Source of the DNA: Pachysolen tannophilus NRRL Y-2460
Lineage: Eukaryota; Ascomycota; Pichiomycetes; Alaninales; Pachysolenaceae
DNA: 36,100 bases
Reading direction: 5' to 3'
Assembly (NCBI GenBank): GCA_001661245.1
Contig: KV454013.1
Span: 687,662 to 723,761 of the forward strand
The translations under genes and the position numbers were made by a program. Shown here piece by piece: positions 8,849 to 17,432 of this stretch. The notes under the pieces are model-generated. The model was not told the DNA's origin. It searched no databases and saw only the letters and a list, made by a program, of their open reading frames with translations. Position 1 is the stretch's first letter. The number at the start of each line of letters is the position of its first letter.

Positions 8849-9949
8849 TTAATCATTAATCAAACCTTTGTTAGCCAATTCATTTAGTATACTACCCATG
8901 ATGAAATTCCTTGAACTTATGGTGTCCACATCACGTACTTCTTTTAAACTTAAATCTATCTTGGCCTTTTCTTTTGCATTTATTAATTTACTAATTATCA
9001 CACAAGTTAAAGCAATAACAAAAATTCCACAATCATATTCATTTTTCTGTTGTGGAGCAGACTTTATGGGAATATATTTAAAATCCCAATTAATATGTTT
9101 TTTCAGAGGTTTTGATGAATTATAATTTTCATTGAAAAAAAAATTCAATTTTTTTATTAATATCTTGGATTCTTCCTCATTTGACCCAATTAAACTATCA
9201 TACAGGAAAACTTTTGCATCCAGAACCAGAACTACAAGTAAAGACCAATGTGATCCACCATCGTTTAAAGGAAGTATTAAAAAGCTCGATTGGACAATGT
9301 TTGAAGGTAAAATCGTTTTTAATTCTAAAGGTAATAAATTTGAATTGGCTAGTAAATAACACATACTAGGCGTTAGCAATACAATTTTGTCCTTCAAGTT
9401 AAATTTTTTCTCAAATGGTTTTATTTGTAACTCGTAAAGCATGGAATAACAATAAGTGATTATATTATCGTTCAACCATTCTCCAACTTGTAAAGTATAT
9501 AAATCTTCTTTATATATGGTGGTTTCTTTCATCAAAAAAGAAGATTTTTCCACTTTCATACCTTTATCATACCGCAATTTTAAAGTTTGACGTTCATCTT
9601 TTGGATTTGAACCATTAATACCAATAATATTCTTATTTTTGTGAAGACCCAACTTCCGTTGCTCCCTCTTAGCTTTTCTCAACTCTTTTCTTTCTTGTTT
9701 GGACAATCTTGTTCTCAATTTACTATTTGTTGGTATTACTTCTTTTTCTTTTTCTTGGTCATCGCTTTCATCATTAACATCATTACCAGCTATTAAATTG
9801 TTAAACCCATTTGGCCATTGTAAAACATCAAACCCATTAGTTACTATGGGCAGAATATTCTCTTCTTCACTTTCAAGACCTTCATCAATATCTTCATACC
9901 CATTCGGTATATAAAATCCTTTGTTCTTGCTAAATACAGTTTTAATCAT
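8849..9949 (-). CDS. Ulp1/SENP-family cysteine protease, SENP8-like
   Basis: From the ATG at 9949 the protein has 366 residues. C48-type protease fold: GEWLNDNIITYCYSMLY (substrate-groove WLND), GSHWSLLVV with catalytic His234, VFLYDSL with Asp251, and QQKNEYDCGIFVI with the oxyanion Gln and nucleophile Cys307. The single compact catalytic domain, without the long Ulp2 extensions, resembles SENP8/NEDP1 (deneddylase) or a divergent SUMO protease; which modifier it cleaves is not decidable here. The N-terminal 150 residues are acidic then strongly basic (about 78-105), probably disordered. An in-frame ATG at 10069 would add 40 residues, but these are mostly Phe from a T-tract and look like leader. 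I tested an intron there and found no frame-compatible acceptor. Confidence 0.85.
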   Translation of the reverse strand: MIKTVFSKNKGFYIPNGYEDIDEGLESEEENILPIVTNGFDVLQWPNGFNNLIAGNDVNDESDDQEKEKEVIPTNSKLRTRLSKQERKELRKAKREQRKLGLHKNKNIIGINGSNPKDERQTLKLRYDKGMKVEKSSFLMKETTIYKEDLYTLQVGEWLNDNIITYCYSMLYELQIKPFEKKFNLKDKIVLLTPSMCYLLANSNLLPLELKTILPSNIVQSSFLILPLNDGGSHWSLLVVLVLDAKVFLYDSLIGSNEEESKILIKKLNFFFNENYNSSKPLKKHINWDFKYIPIKSAPQQKNEYDCGIFVIALTCVIISKLINAKEKAKIDLSLKEVRDVDTISSRNFIMGSILNELANKGLIND

Positions 9950-10109
9950 AGTCGGCCCGATAGAAGAAATATAAGAAAAACACAAAAAAAAAAAAAATAA
10001 AAAAATAAAAAATACAAAAAAAAAATTAATACCTAAAAAATAGTACGAATTTTCCATAATTGATAACATGGAATGGTATAGTATAAAGTGAGCAAGAAAT
10101 CTATGAATA

Positions 10110-10710
10110 ATGGTAAAGTAAGTATGATTTTGAAAAATTTAATCTGATAGAGAGAATTCTGTTAACCTGTATTTATAGTCCACTTATTGCTGAAGATTCA
10201 TTACCGTTGAATTATAATACTCCACCATTCCCATCATTATATTGGCCTCTAGGTTCAACTCATAGTTCTTATAAGAGTTCATATTTATATTATACAAAAG
10301 AAATATGGTGGTTTACAGTGGTGTGGACGATGATTTTTTTCCTGGGGTTTTATTGTGCTAGTGGGATAATACTGTGTGTTAATAATAGCCGACGTAGCTT
10401 TATTCTTGGAGGGTTATACATAATTTTTTACATAGTGATTGGATGTATTCAAGGATTTATAAGTGGTACAGTTGTTGGAATAATGTGAGTATAAGAGATA
10501 TTTAAGTTTTTAAGCTATCTATTTTATTTTATTTTATTTTATTTTTATTTTTATTTGTTTTGTTTTACTAACAACATGAGTTTAAGAATTGCTGAAATTT
10601 ACCGATCGGGTCAATTTTCAATGTCTACATGGATACCAATGGCATGGGGTGTTATACAAATCTTATTTGCCACGTTAACGTCTTACTCTATGACTTCTGT
10701 TGTGATTTAG
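10110..10710 (+). CDS. TMEM170-family membrane protein, three exons
   Basis: Proposed exons are 10110-10117 (only ATGGTAAA), 10179-10484 and 10581-10710 (or 10587-10710), giving 147 or 145 residues. The spliced N-terminus is MVNPLIAEDSLPLNYNTPP. Three membrane segments: WWFTVVWTMIFFLGFYCASG, FILGGLYIIFYIVIGCIQGF, and the last in exon 3. FSMSTWIPMAWGVIQ in exon 3 is the diagnostic TMEM170 C-terminal motif (STWIPxxWG). The central open frame starts at a TTG and ends in the second intron, so neither end is complete without splicing. TMEM170 proteins are ER/nuclear-envelope membrane proteins thought to affect ER shape; function in yeast is unproven. The gene is divergent from the protease, whose upstream ATG is only 40 bases away. 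Confidence 0.85.
10118..10178 (+). other. Intron 1 of the TMEM170-like gene
   Basis: 61 bases: GTAAGT donor at 10118-10123, branch-like TGTTAAC at 10160-10166 and TATAG acceptor ending at 10178. It splits a codon after two bases (AA|T, Asn). The first nearby ATG (10103) gives the wrong phase; the ATG at 10110 gives an open frame. Confidence 0.75.
10485..10580 (+). other. Intron 2 of the TMEM170-like gene
   Basis: GTGAGT donor at 10485-10490 and a perfect TACTAAC at 10566-10572. Two acceptors are possible, ATGAG ending at 10580 (96 bases) or TTAAG ending at 10586 (102 bases); both keep frame and differ by two residues (Leu-Arg). The nearer one is unusually close to the branch point, so the second may be used. 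Confidence 0.8.
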
Positions 10711-11071
10711 TAATTACAAATCTTTAATGACTTATTTATAATGAAATATAAATATAATATAAAATAATATAATATAATAAGTAAACCTATTCTAAAATAG
10801 GTTAAAAAAGCAATAACATGACTGGGGGAAAAAATGCAAAAATATAAATAAAAGAATATTAAAATATTCATAAAAATAGCTGTAGCTTAATACATATAAT
10901 TAGAATAACTGCAACGGATAATTTAAACATCTAAAATCCTCCTCTCCTTCCTAATTCCATCGCTTCTGAATATCTTTCATAAAAATATAAACACGAATAT
11001 ATAATTCCTCAAGTCCATATGGTCGAATATTGAAGATACCACTCATTGTGGTCCCGAACTTCTCCTATCTA
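10711..11071. other. Convergent spacer with a perfect hairpin
   Basis: This A/T-rich spacer separates the TMEM170-like gene and the small ORF. It has an 8-bp perfect stem, AACCTATT/AATAGGTT with a CTAA loop, at 10784-10803, followed by A-runs. No ORF or RNA gene is supported. Confidence 0.5.
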
Positions 11072-11278
11072 TTACTGTTCTTTAAATCTCTGCTGCTGTT
11101 GTTGCTGTTGCTGTTGTTGTTGTTGTTTTTGCATCTCTAATGGAGTTTCATTGTTCATCGAATGATCCACAGGACATGGAAGAAGACTATTCGATAACAC
11201 TAGTCCAAAAGCAACAACGAATGTGGTTGAAAATAAAGAGTTTGTAAGCTGGTTTCTGGCTCTAGCTCTCATAAACAT
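11072..11278 (-). CDS. Small predicted membrane protein with C-terminal poly-Q, unrecognised
   Basis: 68 residues from the ATG at 11278 (66 from the next ATG). The N-terminus is short and Arg-rich (MFMRARARNQ), followed by a hydrophobic segment FSTTFVVAFGLVLSNSLLPC (about 16-35), CPVDHSMNNE, and a run of about twelve glutamines with mixed CAA/CAG codons before the stop. A basic leader, one membrane span and small size suit a mitochondrial inner-membrane protein, but I do not recognise a family. Support is modest: an ATG-started frame with plausible architecture, standing alone between two genes and with its own AACAGCCC-bearing upstream region (11421-11428 on the opposite strand sense). A chance ORF is possible. 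Confidence 0.45.
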   Translation of the reverse strand: MFMRARARNQLTNSLFSTTFVVAFGLVLSNSLLPCPVDHSMNNETPLEMQKQQQQQQQQQQQQRFKEQ

Positions 11279-11287
11279 CCTCAACAA

Positions 11288-11705
11288 AATTCAACTCTTT
11301 CGAATATATATACAAACTTCACCTCAATATTAATGTTATTCTACTATAGTTGTATATATGGCATGTTTGATTGAAAAAATATTACTGCAGTTTTTTTTTT
11401 TTTTACTTCTTCCCTTTCGAGGGCTGTTTTGTTGGGCCAATTAAATTCGTTCAATTCTTAAGGCAACACAATTAGGCGCTGGAGACACTACCTGCGCCCG
11501 TGCCCCTTACCAGCGCACTGGGGCATTGGCGTACACGCGCACCGGCGTACTCTCGCGCACCGGCGGGGGTCCATACAAAAAAAAAAAACTCCCGCGAGAC
11601 CACAAGCCTGCGGACCTTGGGCACCTACGCAGAGTGAAGCAGGTGCAAAATTAATGTGTAAAGTTGGTGGATACACTGTAGACTAGACTTGGTTTTCTTC
11701 CAAAC
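11288..11705. other. Spacer between the small ORF and the YKU70 3' end
   Basis: The left half is ordinary A/T-rich DNA with a T-run at 11391-11404 and GAGGGCTGTT around 11419-11428. The right half is the GC-rich island described separately. The 62-codon minus-strand frame across it (11676-11488) begins at GTG and is Cys/Arg/Pro-rich purely because of base composition, so I do not call it a gene. Confidence 0.6.
11471..11646. other. GC-rich structured island, possible ncRNA or regulatory element
   Basis: Bases 11471-11570 contain 69 G+C, and 11591-11640 contain 33 of 50, against roughly one third elsewhere. It holds several inverted repeats that could fold: GGCGC/GCGCC (11475-11479, 11494-11498), TGCCCC/GGGGCA (11501-11506, 11520-11525), CCGC/GCGG (11592-11595, 11610-11613) and GCACCT/AGGTGC (11621-11626, 11641-11646). 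The 12-mer CGCGCACCGGCG occurs twice, 18 bases apart (11536-11547, 11554-11565). A run of 12 A (11577-11588) would be a T12 Pol III-type terminator on the minus strand. No tRNA, SRP, RNase P/MRP or snoRNA motifs were recognised. It could also be a protein-binding array or foreign DNA. Confidence 0.5.
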
Positions 11706-13811
11706 TTAATCTTCTTGTCTCATGTTAATGTCTTTTGTTCTTAAGAAGGCAATGATTCCGTCTATATAATCTTGTTTTTTTGTTCCTTGGCATGTTATAT
11801 TTTTGTTTTTAATGTAATTTTTCAATTCGTTCAGTTTGAATGAATTTAAAGAATTGTTCTTGTAATTGACTAAGATTTCCTTATCAGTCAATTGTTTTAC
11901 GTTATTTGCTTCTGGCTTGTGTTTCTTGATATATTGATCTTCGTAATTTGTCAATTTGTTTAGCATGGAGTTAAATGTTTTAATGAGCTCTGAGATATTG
12001 TTAGCAGTGGTCTCATCAATAACTTGCCTTCCTAGTTGTTTATTTTCAGGCATACTGCTTAATATATAGTTCCTAACATTTAAAATTTTTTTCTTTGTAT
12101 TATCACTTTCGTTGAGTATCTCTTGCCTTAATTCTCCTTCACTTGTCCATAAATTCAAATCACTTTCAATTTGGCAAATCTCATCTCTTAATCTTTCAAA
12201 ATGCCAATTAATCATTGGATTGGGGTAATCACGAGATAAGTATTGGTCCTTAATGTAAAGTTTTTTCAAAATTCTTTCACATAATGAGGTCAACTCTATT
12301 GAGCATGGTTGTGGTTTTAAATTGTTCGGTAATTGTCGTATGTCATCTTTAAATGGTAATCGTATAAGGAAAAATCCATCGGGGAAAGAGATTTTTTGAT
12401 TTGAATATAATGAGGATGGAATCATGGAAAACAATGATGCTGGTGAATTGACTCTATTATAACCCCAAACAATAGCATATTTTTTGGAAATGTTTAAAGA
12501 CTGAAATAAACATGAAAAAGTTCTTTGAGAATGGGTATAATTACCATTATTATCTGGAACTAAAAAAGATGAATTCCTGATATTATAATGTAACATATAA
12601 TGGTTAGCAAAAGATCGGAAACCAATTATTCTCAACATTGGCTCAGATGAAACCTCTCCAATTTTTTTAATCCTACTTAATTGTTCAACGGATAATGGAA
12701 TATAATCATCATTTCCAAATTGGAAAACTTTTTTATTTAAAACTTTAGATGAAGAATGATCATTTTCTTCCCCTTTAAATGAAATCTCTTCACTTGTCCT
12801 TTCATCGAGAATAACCTGTTTTGATTCGACAATATTAAAAGATTCTCCTTCATTAACAACTTTCACAGCAGGGGAAACTTTTTCATGTGTGTATATGGAA
12901 TAACCTTTAATTGATATTTTCAACTCAGGAGCTAATTCTAAAGGACAATTGAACAGAATCCTTTTAACTTCTTTCACTCTTTCAACTTTTGACTTGATAT
13001 TATTGGGAGAGACTGTAGACACAATTGGCTTATCAAAATTTTCACATTCCCTTTCTTCATCATTGTTACTTTGTACATCTTGAAATAAAATTTGTTGGTA
13101 TTCGGAAACATCAAATTCATAATTGTTTATGAAAAATGGTACAATACTAATAAAAGCATCATCAAAATCAGACAAGATTTTTCTCAAAGTTAATTTCAAT
13201 CTATAATTTTGATGGAAAGGTTTATCATTATCTGTAAATAAAAAAATTTTCCTAATATTATAACTCTTACGTTTTGAATTGTTTGAATTATTATAGAAAA
13301 AAACATCTTGAATTTCGTTTAAAATATCAAATAATGAAGTCCGTTTTTGTCCATCATCTTTGACGGGTGGAAACCTTTCTACCAACGATTTCCTACCTAT
13401 CCTATCATCTTCCAATACATCATTAACCAATTTAACACTATCTGCATTTAAATCGAGCAATGGCAAAAAAATATCAATATTTTTTCTTTCTTCCTCAGTA
13501 TCAACATTGAAAAAATAACAACCAATTCCTGTATTTGGTAGAGTCACCACTAAATTAGTCATTGTATCTAATAAGGACTCCAAAATTTCTCTTATTTGTG
13601 AGTTCCCATCCAATAATGGATCTGGATCAAACATTTTCCAAGATAATTCTATACAAAAGATAATACCTTCTTTAATCTCATATGGCTATAATACAATTCA
13701 CCTTCTTTTTTATCAGTAATCCATTCAAAAAATAACAAAAAAAAAACAACTTACGTTCCTACCCATTAGCTCATTGCTCTTACCATTTTGACGATCTTGA
13801 GGATCAGACAT
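11706..13811 (-). CDS. YKU70: Ku70 subunit of the DNA-end-binding Ku complex, two exons
   Basis: Exon 1 is 13811-13755 and exon 2 is 13685-11706; total 678 residues. Ku70 pairs with Ku80, encircles DNA ends for non-homologous end joining and protects telomeres. The spliced start is MSDPQDRQNGKSNELMGRN followed by PYEIKEGIIFCIELS, which matches the first strand of the Ku von Willebrand-like domain (IKEGIxFxIE); the frame beginning at the ATG at 13634 lacks it. The beta-barrel core includes MLRIIGFRSFANHYMLHY and a LVPDNNG... CLFQSL segment. The C-terminus has a SAP-type DNA-binding motif (LNELKNYIKNKNITCQGTKK... IIAFL, last ~40 residues), as expected for Ku70 and not Ku80. It is divergent from MRPL33. 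Confidence 0.94.
13686..13754 (-). other. YKU70 intron
   Basis: 69 bases on the minus strand: GTAAGT donor at 13754, TATAG acceptor ending at 13686, in phase 0 after codon 19. The branch site is weak (TACTGAT is the best candidate), but both flanking frames are open and the junction restores the conserved Ku70 first strand. Confidence 0.85.
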
Positions 13812-14198
13812 GGCAGTTTCAACATAAGAATATCTATCATCAAGCTCTATAAGCGCTATATATTTACTTCTTTTGTTTTAATCCGTATTAAATCGCTATT
13901 ATGCACGATGCCTTAGTTTACTTACTATCTTTACTACCCAAAAAAAAAACACACACACACATACAAACAAAAAGGTAGTGAGCGCGCACGCCAAAATGTA
14001 CAAAACAATTTTCAAACAAAAAACATAAAAAAAGAAAGAAAAAAACCGCCCTTAAATTGGGTTTTGGAAAAAAGACTACCAAAAAAATATAAAAATTTTC
14101 AAGGACATAAATACCAGCAAAAAAAAGAAAAAACGATTGATACGGATATAATATATTTATTCAGTGTTTAGTAGACATCAATCATAATAAGAATAAGA
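13812..14198. promoter_or_regulatory. Divergent promoter of YKU70 and MRPL33
   Basis: This contains a short CA repeat (13950-13961), GCGCGCACG at 13982-13990, an isolated CG-rich site resembling the CGCGC core bound by Rsc3-type regulators and sharing CGCGCAC with the GC island, and A-tracts near the MRPL33 start. No ORF is seen. Confidence 0.5.
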
Positions 14199-14456
14199 AT
14201 GTCCCAGTTTTTCAAGATAACACAGTTAAAGTCAACAATAGCTCTTCCACAGAAGTATAAAGATACTATGCTGAGGTTAGGCTTGAAAAAGAGAGGCTCA
14301 GTAGTTTTCCATAATATAACTCCTCAACAAGCAGGGATGATTGCTACGGTAAAAGAGTTGGTTAAAGTTGAATTGGTAGATGAAAAATTATCTAATGAAA
14401 GTTTGAGAGCTTTACGTAGATCTAATCCTGGTTTCACAATAGAGAAAAAGAGTTGA
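14199..14456 (+). CDS. MRPL33: Mitochondrial large-subunit ribosomal protein uL30m
   Basis: 85 residues, against 86 in S. cerevisiae Mrpl33. Part of the mitochondrial 54S subunit. Seen: FFKITQLKSTIALPQKYKD at the start, LGLKKRGSVVF (the L30 LGLxKRGS signature, about 27-37), VKELVKVELV (about 51-60) and LRALRRSNPGFTIEKKS at the end, matching yeast LRKSNPGFIVEKR. There is no cleavable presequence beyond the L30 fold itself, as in yeast. The ATG at 14199 is the natural family start. In S. cerevisiae MRPL33 (YMR286W) lies two genes from YKU70 (YMR284C) with opposite orientation; here the two are direct divergent neighbours. Confidence 0.94.
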   Translation: MSQFFKITQLKSTIALPQKYKDTMLRLGLKKRGSVVFHNITPQQAGMIATVKELVKVELVDEKLSNESLRALRRSNPGFTIEKKS

Positions 14457-14892
14457 ATGAGTGAATGGTACTATTGATTTTCAAAAAAAAAAATTTTAAA
14501 AAAAAAGAAACAAATAAATCTAATTGATTGTTTCCTTTTCCTTGGATATATAACAAATATAACTAAAAAATAAATAGAAAACTTGTATGTAAATTATAAT
14601 TAAATGTATTTAATGATGAAATCTTTTTTATTTTAGTTGTAGATTAGTTAGTTATCTCTTACAGTTAATATTGGGTATTAAACATTGAAACACGAAATAT
14701 GTACGTATTGGGAAATAAAAAAATAAACTTTTTCCTATTGTTTACCTTGCTCTAGACGTGCCTTGTTTGAAATTGTGATTCAGTTTCCCCAACCTTTTCA
14801 TATAAGTTCATTTTGAATCTCATCCAGATTATAATTTCATTGTAATCGATTTTCTGACATAGATCAGGCGAGTGACTTCTGCATAGTTGGTA
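14457..14892. other. Spacer between MRPL33 and the RhoGAP gene
   Basis: This is A/T-rich 3' sequence of MRPL33 and 5' sequence of the RhoGAP gene. An ATGATGA-like box near 14611 has no partner CTGA, so no C/D snoRNA is supported. An in-frame TAG at 14884-14886 just before the RhoGAP frame limits its start. Confidence 0.5.
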
Positions 14893-17049
14893 ATGGATCC
14901 AGTATCAATAGATAATAATAATAAGTCAACTCTCAACAACTGGTTGAGTCGATCTTCATCCGCGGCAAACAATAATACCACATCGAATAACAATAATACC
15001 ACTTCTAGTAAAAGGTATTCATTGAATTTAGGGAATTTAAGAAGATCATCTTCTTCTACAAAAGTACCAATATCCACTTCAGCAATTACAATAGATACTT
15101 CAACAGCAACTAAAAATTTACAACCAATCAATACAAATGAATTATTTAACGGCGGTAATTTTTATTCTTTGCGTAAAAGGAATTCGTATTCACTTTCAAC
15201 AAATTTAAAAGAATCTCTTGAGCAATCATCTCAAAAATTTGTCATTCGTGATTTAAAAGTTACAGTTCCAACTTTAGTACATAAATGTTGTCAATTCATT
15301 TTAGAAAATGAACTTTTAGAAGGATTATTTAGAATTAATTCTTCTTTGAAAAAAATAAAATATTTGGAATCCAAAATCCATGAATCTTTAAATGATAATC
15401 ACGATTTCGAATTTATGGAATTATTGGATAATACCAAGAAAAATGATCCAAATACCATGGATGAGTTAAATAGTTATGATGTGTCAATGGTGTTGAAGAG
15501 GTATTTAAATAATTTGGATCATTATCTTATTAATAAAGAACTATATGGTAAATTAGTTAAAAATCATAACGGCGGTAACACTGCTATCGAATCTCCAGAT
15601 TCTTTACAATCATTTGGTAGTTGTTTGACTTCTCTGACTGCAGTCGAAACTTATTCACCTTTTTCATCACGTACAAGTTTAGTAAGTGATGATAGTACTA
15701 ATACTAGTTGCTCTGTAGGTAATGTCGTCAAGACAGAAACTCAGTTGTCCAAAGATGTTACAATTACCAGCATGTTATCCGCCGATGCTAAATTATTAGT
15801 ATCATCATTACCTTTAGAAAGTTTAAACTTATTAATCTATTTATTAGATCATTTATCGTCATTAATCAATTTAAAAGATTTCACAGAAATTACTAAAATG
15901 AGTTCAATTACTTTATCTAAAATTTTTCAAATTTCAATTTTTGAATATAGTAATGAGATTAATGATTCTGCTGATAATTTATTGAATTTTTATAAAAAAA
16001 ATGAAGAAATTTTAAGAAATTGGATTGAAAATTTTGATATTTTTTTCAATGAATTGGTTAAATTTATGAATTTGCAAAAAGAAGGTCAATTATCTGCTCC
16101 TGTATCGCTGTCATTGTCACCAACAACAACTTCAATTTCTCCTGAAGATCAAGATATGCCACATCCAACAATCCCATTAAATTCTTTTGAAAATCCACCA
16201 GATTTCAATGCTTCATATATGGATGCAAATACATCAGCAGATAACCTCAAAAAATCAAGAAGAAAATCGCTTTTTGGGTTTTCTTATAGATCATTTAGTT
16301 CTCCTTCAACAAATACAATTCATTCTGGTTTTACGAATACCAAAGAAAGTCTTACACTTACATCTAACCAACAAAATTGCGATGACCAAAAAGCAGAAGA
16401 TAGCACTAACGTTAGCGTCAGCACTATTATTCCTGAACAAGAAGATACCTTTGATGGCAGTGATCAGGCTAAAGCCAAAAGATTCCCCGTTGAAGGCAAT
16501 AAGAAATCAGAGGGAGGTCTCGTTAAAGCTTCAAGTGTCTTGGCCCATTCAATTTCTCAAATTAATGTTCCTAAAACGAGAAAATTGGTTTCTTCGAGAA
16601 GTGTCAGTCAAATTAATAGTGATGGCAAAAAAAATATGAATACCCCGCCACACTCCAAATTACCTTCTTCAACTTCAAATAAGACCACTGATATCAATCT
16701 GGTCTCCAGCGGCTGGACCGATAATAAAGCTGTTAAGGCAAAAAGGAGAATATCTTCTTACATCTTTAGTACTGGTGGTGGCGGCGATATTGCTGGTAAG
16801 GATAGAGATAGGAGCCAACCAAGAAGTTTTTCTGAAACTCTTTGGAAGGATCCAACCACAGGATTACTGAAAGAGCCATTAGTTAGTAACTCAATTTCGA
16901 GAGCTTCTCATCACGAGTTAATTAGAAGAAAAACTTTCAACGTGGATACAAAGTTTAGCAAAAAGAAAGAATCATTAAAGGAAACATTTTTAGCACTGGA
17001 TGATAGCATTAAAAGAAACAGGAGATTAAGTCTCAGATTATTTGGATAA
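14893..17049 (+). CDS. Rho GTPase-activating protein
   Basis: 718 residues from ATG 14893; the frame opens two codons earlier at a TTG that follows a stop. The RhoGAP domain spans about 115-400: FVIRDLKVTVPTLVHKCCQFI, the arginine finger Arg147 in LLEGLFRINSS, VLKRYLNN (about 200-207) and, after a Ser/Thr-rich insertion of about 65 residues, LPLESLNLLIYLLDHLSSL followed by MSSITLSKIFQISIF. It should speed GTP hydrolysis on Rho/Cdc42-type GTPases controlling polarity or the cell wall. Flanks are low-complexity Asn/Ser/Thr; the C-terminal half has basic Ser clusters (KSRRKSLF, VKAKRRIS) suited to kinase sites and two HSISQIN/RSVSQIN motifs. No PH, LIM, F-BAR or CRAL-TRIO domain is visible, so I cannot tie it to a named yeast RhoGAP. 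Confidence 0.86.
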   Translation: MDPVSIDNNNKSTLNNWLSRSSSAANNNTTSNNNNTTSSKRYSLNLGNLRRSSSSTKVPISTSAITIDTSTATKNLQPINTNELFNGGNFYSLRKRNSYSLSTNLKESLEQSSQKFVIRDLKVTVPTLVHKCCQFILENELLEGLFRINSSLKKIKYLESKIHESLNDNHDFEFMELLDNTKKNDPNTMDELNSYDVSMVLKRYLNNLDHYLINKELYGKLVKNHNGGNTAIESPDSLQSFGSCLTSLTAVETYSPFSSRTSLVSDDSTNTSCSVGNVVKTETQLSKDVTITSMLSADAKLLVSSLPLESLNLLIYLLDHLSSLINLKDFTEITKMSSITLSKIFQISIFEYSNEINDSADNLLNFYKKNEEILRNWIENFDIFFNELVKFMNLQKEGQLSAPVSLSLSPTTTSISPEDQDMPHPTIPLNSFENPPDFNASYMDANTSADNLKKSRRKSLFGFSYRSFSSPSTNTIHSGFTNTKESLTLTSNQQNCDDQKAEDSTNVSVSTIIPEQEDTFDGSDQAKAKRFPVEGNKKSEGGLVKASSVLAHSISQINVPKTRKLVSSRSVSQINSDGKKNMNTPPHSKLPSSTSNKTTDINLVSSGWTDNKAVKAKRRISSYIFSTGGGGDIAGKDRDRSQPRSFSETLWKDPTTGLLKEPLVSNSISRASHHELIRRKTFNVDTKFSKKKESLKETFLALDDSIKRNRRLSLRLFG

Positions 17050-17432
17050 ATGGATATGCGGAACGTGTGTAAGCTGTGTTATGCTCTTCACACTTTGAGT
17101 TTTTTAATTTTAATTTAAGGGTATACAAGCTGTTGCTGTTATATATTGCAATTTCTATATGGGCAAATATTAATAAAAATAAATTAATTATCTATTCAAG
17201 TTCAATGCGAACAACCTTTTGTTGTATACCGTAAATGGATATTTTGCATTTAGGTGCACTTCCTATATTTTGCTTTTTTTGATTAAGAGCTTTAAATATC
17301 AAAATACACACTAGAAATAATAAAAGTAACCGCTGTTAGACTATTGTAAATTAACTGTTTTTCAATTAAGATCGAGTGATAGAACTTGGGGGACTGGAGA
17401 AGTTGCTTTGTGATTGCATATGTATTTTGAAA
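17050..17432. other. Spacer between the RhoGAP gene and CSF1
   Basis: A/T-rich 3' and promoter sequence with no ORF, RNA gene or striking repeat. The CSF1 frame extends upstream of its ATG to a GTG at 17376, which I treat as leader. Confidence 0.5.

Noticed and set aside
9947-10069. Intron in the protease 5' region (GTATTA donor)
   Set aside because: The only later AG acceptor breaks the reading frame and no branch site is present; a start at 9949 is simpler.
11488-11676. 62-codon minus-strand frame through the GC island
   Set aside because: GTG start, and its Cys/Arg/Pro richness follows from base composition; a long T-run codes a Phe stretch in the middle.
16187-16639. 150-codon frame inside the RhoGAP gene
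   Set aside because: It lies in another frame of a low-complexity coding region; no domain.
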